From Neckera pumila (Eukaryota; Streptophyta; Bryopsida; Hypnales; Neckeraceae), in NCBI GenBank assembly GCA_963969595.1, contig OZ018408.1, positions 50,593,022-50,657,021 of the forward strand: DNA of 64,000 nt, read 5' to 3'. Both the position numbers and the translations under genes were made by a program. Positions 58,301-64,000 of this stretch are shown here, piece by piece (position 1 is the stretch's first letter; each line of letters starts with the position of its first letter). The notes under the pieces are model-generated. The model saw nothing but the letters and a program-made list of their open reading frames with translations. It did not search any database and had not been told where the DNA came from.

Positions 58301-59981
58301 CACGAGCACTGAGGGGTTTAGAGTCCATGACTTGTGTCCTAGGAATAAGTTAGACATGATTCAGACTTTCAATATGAAATTCTATACGAGGAAGCTAGTA
58401 CTTTGAAATGAGCTTACGGAGCTCTAAATTGCACACACTTGTGTCTGGATTTGATAAGAAAACCACAAATTTATGTGGTTGAAACTACAACATTTTGACA
58501 ACCCCTACTTAGATGTATTGATCAGTTGAAGAAATTATGTCTAGAATTTTTTAACAAACATAAATATGTTTTGGAAGTTACTCTAGAATCGGACTCCAAA
58601 GTGGACTGTTTGTTTTTTAATCAAGCGTTCACGCTATACATTCATGCTAAGATGGTTATTTTAATCTCAAAGGGGATGAAATACCCTCCCCTTGATGGAA
58701 GATTGAAATTAGAGGGACATGTAAGTTAATCATGAATCACATCAACCCCTTGATCTCCATGGGGTTATTTTGTCCTTCTCCAAATTAATGAAACATTCCC
58801 CCCCCACCCCCCCACCCCCTTATGTGAATGTACCTTTTTCAGAAGTTAATAATTCAAGAGATGAAACCTTATTAATTGGTGGAGGTTGGGGACCAGCTCT
58901 CACCTGGTGGAGGCAGGCTCATCATTGCCTCAGATGGAGTTTGGGATGCCCTCACCTCTGAAAAAGCTACCAAGGTTTGTCGTGGTGAAAAACAACCTGA
59001 GGTGGCTGCAAAGAATGTTGTCAAGGTGTGCTTTTGAGGGCCCTCTTCTCCTATCCTTCTTGTTGTTCTCTCATTTGGACATCCAATATTTTCAGAGTTG
59101 CCAGGGACTACGTGCCGTTTTGCTCACCAGCTTGCTATAAAACCTTCTCTTGTCACTTCCATTGCCCCACGGAACGTTGCCGTTGATATAGAGAAATATG
59201 GTCCATATAAAGCTATAAACACTAGAAGGATCGAGGATTAGACCTTTGGGCTTAATGCAGAGGGCTAAATTCATGCTGACTAGAACGGTGGAGACCGGGG
59301 TTAACGTCTTTAAAATGGGGCAATCAAATTAGCCCTGCGCACAAAAAAAAGCCGAAACTCCCCTATTTGTTGAAGGGACTAGGTTAATGATGAGGTTAAA
59401 CCCGGGCTAGCAGCCCATATCCTCCCAGCCAGATCTCCACGGTCTGACATTCATGAGATTGTTAGAAGATCTTAGAAGATAAGTGGTGCAGAACCTTTAG
59501 AGTGTGGCTTCAACATGTTGGAGTGGGGCTGCTCTTAGGACCAGTAACTTTGACATGCTGATTGGGTTGGGCACTGAAGGGGCATGAATTTGACGTACAC
59601 GCTGCTGGGTTGGTTGTTCAGGAAGCAATAAAGACGCAGGGTTTGCGAGATGACACCACGTGCTTGGTGGTGGATATTGTTCCTCCGGGACGAGCCTCCC
59701 GCTCTTTTGCCCCCGCAGTCCGAAAGCAAATGATGGTAATGAAATTCTTGCGACGGACTCGGTCTGCAAAAAGTACCGCCACTGGAGCTCCCTTGGAAGA
59801 GCTTTTCGATGATAACTCTGCCACTCTTGCTGAAAGGTTTGTGCCAGAGCTCTCACAAGTCTGGAAACGGACGGTGGAGGGTGGAGGGTTTGTAAGCTTA
59901 GAGCCGTTTGTTTTCGAAGATGATCTGTATGTGGGGTTTCATAATCATGGTTACCAGGAAGGAAGTTCACAATTAATTTGA
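55347..59981 (+). CDS. Protein phosphatase 2C (At1g47380/PP2C12-like)
   Basis: Exons 55347-55577, 56161-56332, 56712-56862, 57550-57610, 58018-58125, 58897-59025 and 59622-59981 join in phase to 403 aa. It dephosphorylates Ser/Thr residues using two Mg/Mn ions. All the metal-site motifs are present: KEEDF (Asp54), DGHNG (80-84), SGTTATLVIV, VGDSRCVL, GPLRAWPGG with LSRTIGDID, SDGVWD (Asp254) and RDDTTCLVVD (Asp294-295). ENLLNNVVSAVPSGLSRDEW and the Ser-rich basic tail ending in EELFDDNSATLAER are typical of this plant subfamily. The start MGC has a good context (accATGG) and a Gly2 that could be myristoylated. Introns are 370-880 bp; intron 5 carries a C-rich tract at about 58799-58820. Substrate unknown. 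Confidence 0.93.
58798..58821. repeat. C-rich tract in PP2C intron 5
   Basis: Runs of seven or eight C separated by single A residues. The complementary strand could form a G-quadruplex. It lies 75-100 bp upstream of the exon 6 acceptor. Confidence 0.6.
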
Positions 59982-62034
59982 AACAGAATTAATTAAACTA
60001 ACCTAAACATGGAAAAGGATAATCCTACGGAACAATGTAGATCACTGACATAACAGTAGGGTGTGTTTTGGAGTCATTTGGGGTACTTTTGTTGATATGG
60101 CATGTACTAGATCAACATTTAGGAACTTGTCGGTTTCCCACCCTCGCTAGTTTAAAGTTTCAAACCCCCTCAAAACTAGTTTCTTGAAAGTTGGAAACTG
60201 GTTTGTTGAAATTTTAGCCATTAAAAGAGGTAGAATATTTGCCTCTGCCTTTTTAGTCTTGGAAATAATCATTGTATTTGAATACTGCTATATGCAATAA
60301 GAGCAGTGTATCAAACAAGGTACAAACAAGGTAGTACAAATAATATTGTTCTGTTCTAATGGTTGCACGAGTGAGGACAGTGAAATCATTTGTTCTAATA
60401 TCTGTTCTAAACTAAAAGACATTTTTTTAAAATAAAGAAAACCATTGCCATAGATTGCCGAAGGCAGTTTTCATGTACGGTATTTATAGAAGTTAACCAT
60501 TATTTGTTTGCATTCTATGTTTGTCCTGATTCCAGATTAGGGCTGGTGACTTGAGAGAATACTGAACAACATCAGCCTCAAATTCCTCTCAGCAATTTGC
60601 ATTTCAACATCAGTCTGCTGCTCCGCCTCCTGCGCTGGATGGATTGATCAAACTCTCTTTAATGGGTGGGTACTGCTTTGAGTCGGGTGCAGACAGAATC
60701 GGACTCTGGAATTCGCAACAGAATGAAATCGTCACCATATCTTTCAAGAATTAAAATAGTTGAAACTCCTCTCTTTTATAAAATTCTTACACTAGATCAT
60801 TGTCTAGCTTCCGTACTTCTCTTCAAGGGAAAGAATGTTCCTTCAACGGCGTGGCATAGCCTTTAAAGTTTCCAAATAGTGTATATAGGCGGATAGACCC
60901 ATCCTTTCAGCTGAAATGGACTGAATTAGGAACCTCGTGGGTCACTATCCATCTGACTGATTTCACAGACTGGGGAGGTTTGTAGTCTTTTTCATAGGTG
61001 GCCAAACATTGAATTACGCTAAACATCGCGCTGGTGACGTCGTATTTACGGGAAGTGCTTGCCTAGATAAACTAGCCAACTGGGTGCCATTATTTTTTCA
61101 TAGAAAAGTTTGCAATAGATTCTTTTTAGTGACAATTCCGCAACATGTACTCTACATACAAACCCGCAGCCTAGTTCTTCAGGAAGGGTACATGGACGCC
61201 AGTAGCCCGATTTAGGTTGCAAGAGTCGCATCTCGTTAACATCAAAGTAATCTAATTCACAAGTGTTTATATTTCTGAAGAATCCAAATTTGTAAATCTG
61301 CGAGACTCTGACATCTGTTTATCTGCTGATATCTATTCCGTCAAACGTCAATTTCGTGAAATTGGCGATCTCCCACTAACCAATGATTGGGACATATATC
61401 TTCACAAAGGTCCAATGTCAGGCCAAAACTAGGACAGGTACAAATTTTGGTTTCAGGCCGTGTGGTCCGAACTGCGCCAAAGGAATGGAATATCGCCAAT
61501 TAACAAAATTGACGTTATCACTTTTGATGAGAACTTAGGCCCAATAGGTCAAACGACAGACAGTTCACGACCACACATTACTCTCATATCAACTCGCTAC
61601 AAGTTTCAACAAAAATTTCAACAAGATAAATGGTTTCTCAAAATCTTCAGCGTTCCTCTAGTTACTTCACATTCTTTCAAATTCTTTCAAATTTGCCAGG
61701 CAAAGCATGTGCTCTTATTGCTTCCTGAAAGGATTTGTGCATCAGCGGCAGAATGACTCTCGGCCTCTGTGGCAGCTTGGCGCAAATTTTGCACAGTCAA
61801 AGAGAGGCTCCTAGAAATACACAAATTTTGACTTTTCTAAATGATGATTGTTGCGACTGTAACTTCACTGTATTTTTTCACACCTTAACAAGAATTAGCT
61901 TACACAGTAGTGCCTCTGTCCCTACCGAAGCTTGGTTGCAATCCCCGCTGAAGAGCCATTTCCACTACTAATCATGTAACATGGTCCTCGTGGATCTAGG
62001 TATTTGCATGGATTGCAACGAATGTGATAGCTCA
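59982..62034. other. Spacer between convergent PP2C and LRR kinase genes
   Basis: The 3' UTRs of both genes should lie here. Scattered short frames (66 aa at 60666, 98 aa at 61460) are not recognised. No repeat boundary or RNA gene was seen. Confidence 0.4.
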
Positions 62035-64000
62035 CTAGAGACTGCCACTGGTGCCATAGAAGCTGCCGGAGAAGTGGCTCACGGAGATAAAGCTGGTGTG
62101 CGAGCCGGAGTGCGAGCGGGGCGTGTCCAAGCTGCCGGAGATGGGCACCTGCATGGTGCCTTCCAGAATGCGTCGCACCTCGGACATGGACGGCCGGAGC
62201 TCCGGCTGGATGCGAGTGCACAACAGCACAATCTGCGCACACAAGCTCACTTCATGCTTGTCAAAGTTGCCCTGCAGGCGGGGATCCACGAGCTCCGTCA
62301 GCTCCGCTTTCGCCAGCAGCTGCATCCACGTGAGGAGCTGCGGTTTGCCTGAAGGCTGCTGTTCCAGCATTCGTCTGCCGCTCACGAGCACCAGCAGCAG
62401 CATCCCATAACTGAACACGTCGCTCTTCTCCGTCAATCGTCCCGTCACCCCGTACTCTGGGTCCACGAAGCCCAACGACGTGACCACAGCCCGCTGGGAG
62501 ACTTTCGCCACACGCACGGATCCAAAGTGTCCGACGCGCGCAGTGTAGTCTCGGTCCAGGAGGATGTTGCTGGGCTTGAGGTTGCCGTGGATGATGGGCG
62601 GCCGGCAATGCTCATGAAGATACTCCAGTCCGACGGCCGCACCGTGGGCGATGCTGTAGCGGCGAGGCCACCGCAACGGAGTCTTGTCGCTCCGAAGAGC
62701 GTCGAGAACGGAGCCGTTGGGCATGTACTCACAGACCAGGAGCGGGTCGTCGCCTTTGAAGAAGCCGCGCAAGGGGACCACGTTTCGGTGGAGGATGGTG
62801 CCGCGCGCCTTGATCTCGTGCCAGAACTCGTCGTTAACGAGCATGCCGCTGTTGCGCGTGTTCAGCTGCTTGACGGCCACATGAGTGCCGTCCGCGAGTT
62901 TCCCCTGGTAGACGCGTCCCGTGGTGCCCGCGCCTACGAGCGCGCTGTGGTGGAAGCTGTTCGTCGCGGCGTTGAGTTCCGGGTACGTGAATTGTCGACA
63001 TTCGGGCGACGTGGGGCCGTCCGGTATGCGTAGCGAGCTGGATCGGAGCTGCCAGAAGGGCTCCACGGCTGGTACTGATCGGGATCGGCAGCTGTGAATG
63101 GCTATGCCGGAGAGGATGGCGATGATAAGAATGGGGCAAACGAGGATGACGACGATGAGCAGGAGGAGGTGCGTGCGCGTCCAGGACTCGCACGGGTGAA
63201 GTTGTAACGAGGTTTGTTGCTGGCAGTCGGCCATGGGCCTCATCTGCGGGGCGAGATGGCAGGAGCTCGACTCCGCCGTGAAGCAATTCTTGCTCCAAGT
63301 ATCATACTCGAAGGTGACGTTCTGCGGCTGCGGGATGGGCCCCGTGAAATAGTTCAGGGACAAGTCCAGGAACGTCAGGCGGGGGAAGCTGTCGAGCAGC
63401 TCCGCTGGGACCCTTCCTTTCAACAAATTGCCTCGCAGATCCCTGGCAATTCCAATGCAGCCCGTGAGTCATATACGATGGCCATAATTCTTTGACATTG
63501 GAGGAATTTCAGGAAACGTAGTGGAAATCCAGACCAGTTCTGAGACTAAAACTGGAGCCCGGGTTCAGTGATATACTCTTCTGAATCTCAGATCTATATT
63601 GATCCTAGATTTCAGAGCTCTGAGGTTTCTACACACCCATGTGAGCACTTGAATGTCACATTCTGGTACAATGGGATTTGCTAAACGAACTGAAGATATG
63701 AGGTTTACAGCATGAATCCCGCAACATTAGTGGTGCAGACTAATTAAGGAAAGCTTGAAGTTATGTTATACAAATGTGTCAATAGCACCAATTTGTTCAT
63801 GAGATAAGGAATAGGATCTTACAAATGCTGAAGGCTCGAGAGACCGGCAAGAATGAGAGGAATCTCGCCCGTGAGGTTGCCGTTGGGAATTTTCCTGTGC
63901 ACATGGCCAAGACGAAGTCAGAAGATTAACAATGGTCATATTTGTTGTAACAATCATGGTAAATTTCACGAAATTGGCTCAGTCAGGAAAGGGCCATAAG
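62035..64000 (-). CDS. LRR receptor-like pseudokinase (partial, 5' end beyond window)
   Basis: The main exon 62035-63442 joins a 72 nt LRR exon (63823-63894) in phase, giving GNLTGEIPLILAGLSSLQHL-DLRGN across the junction. A 72 nt exon per 24-residue repeat is typical of LRR receptor genes. The order is LRRs, a Cys-containing juxtamembrane part, a transmembrane helix (LLLLIVVILVCPILIIAIL), then a kinase-like domain. The Gly-loop (GAGTTGRVYQG) and VAVK lysine are kept. The catalytic HRD is HGN (HGNLKPSN, about 62581-62590) and DFG is HFG (VGHFGS, about 62519-62532), so phosphotransfer is unlikely. DPEYGVTGRLTEKSDVFSYG is intact. The tail is Ser/His-rich. Probably a signalling partner of an active receptor kinase. 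Upstream LRRs and the signal peptide lie beyond 64000. Confidence 0.9.

Noticed and set aside
58799..58820. C-rich tract as a regulatory site
   Set aside because: Homopolymer-like intronic repeat; only a possible quadruplex, no functional evidence.
1..64000. CRISPR arrays, tRNA or rRNA genes, prokaryotic operons
   Set aside because: None seen; the genome context is eukaryotic.

Overview
The window looks like nuclear DNA of a land plant. The genes are split by GT-AG introns of roughly 70 to 700 bp, GC-richer exons sit in very AT-rich surroundings, telo-box motifs lie upstream of one gene, and the proteins belong to plant families: a lumenal FKBP20-2-type immunophilin with a bipartite plastid/Tat transit peptide, a CYP704-type P450, a SPARK-domain receptor kinase, a PP2C of the At1g47380 type and an LRR receptor pseudokinase. 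Nothing read here fixes the species. A non-seed plant (bryophyte or lycophyte) would fit, but that is inference. No bacterial operon, CRISPR array, tRNA or rRNA was seen.

Layout. 1-4.8 kb: transposon-derived repeats, ending in a ~880 bp near-perfect hairpin. 5.0-7.8 kb (+): FKBP20-2-like gene, six exons. 9.8-12.7 kb (+): CYP704-like P450, three exons. 14.5-20.9 kb (-): mitochondrial ETF:ubiquinone oxidoreductase, 18 exons fully reconstructed in phase (652 aa), one intron with a GC donor. 21-41 kb: gene desert of AT-rich repeats. 41.4-43.4 kb (+): SPARK receptor-like kinase with a duplicated activation-loop segment. 44.3-48.1 kb (-): NHL-repeat protein resembling Arabidopsis EMB1974, with an unresolved small candidate gene upstream to 49.1 kb. 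49-53 kb: more repeats. 55.3-60.0 kb (+): PP2C, seven exons, 403 aa. 62.0 kb to the edge (-): LRR receptor pseudokinase, cut by the window end.

The genes do not form a pathway. They are housekeeping genes (plastid, mitochondrion, lipid oxidation, phosphatase) interspersed with receptor genes.

The most unusual signal is in the noncoding part. At least seven elements in several subfamilies have TTAA at the ends followed by CCCYTAAAG-type inverted termini. That is the architecture of piggyBac-type transposons and is unexpected in a plant. One copy carries two further TIR elements nested in it, and another carries a 157 bp hairpin element; paralogous copies show the empty sites. There are also several large inverted repeats that could give double-stranded RNA.
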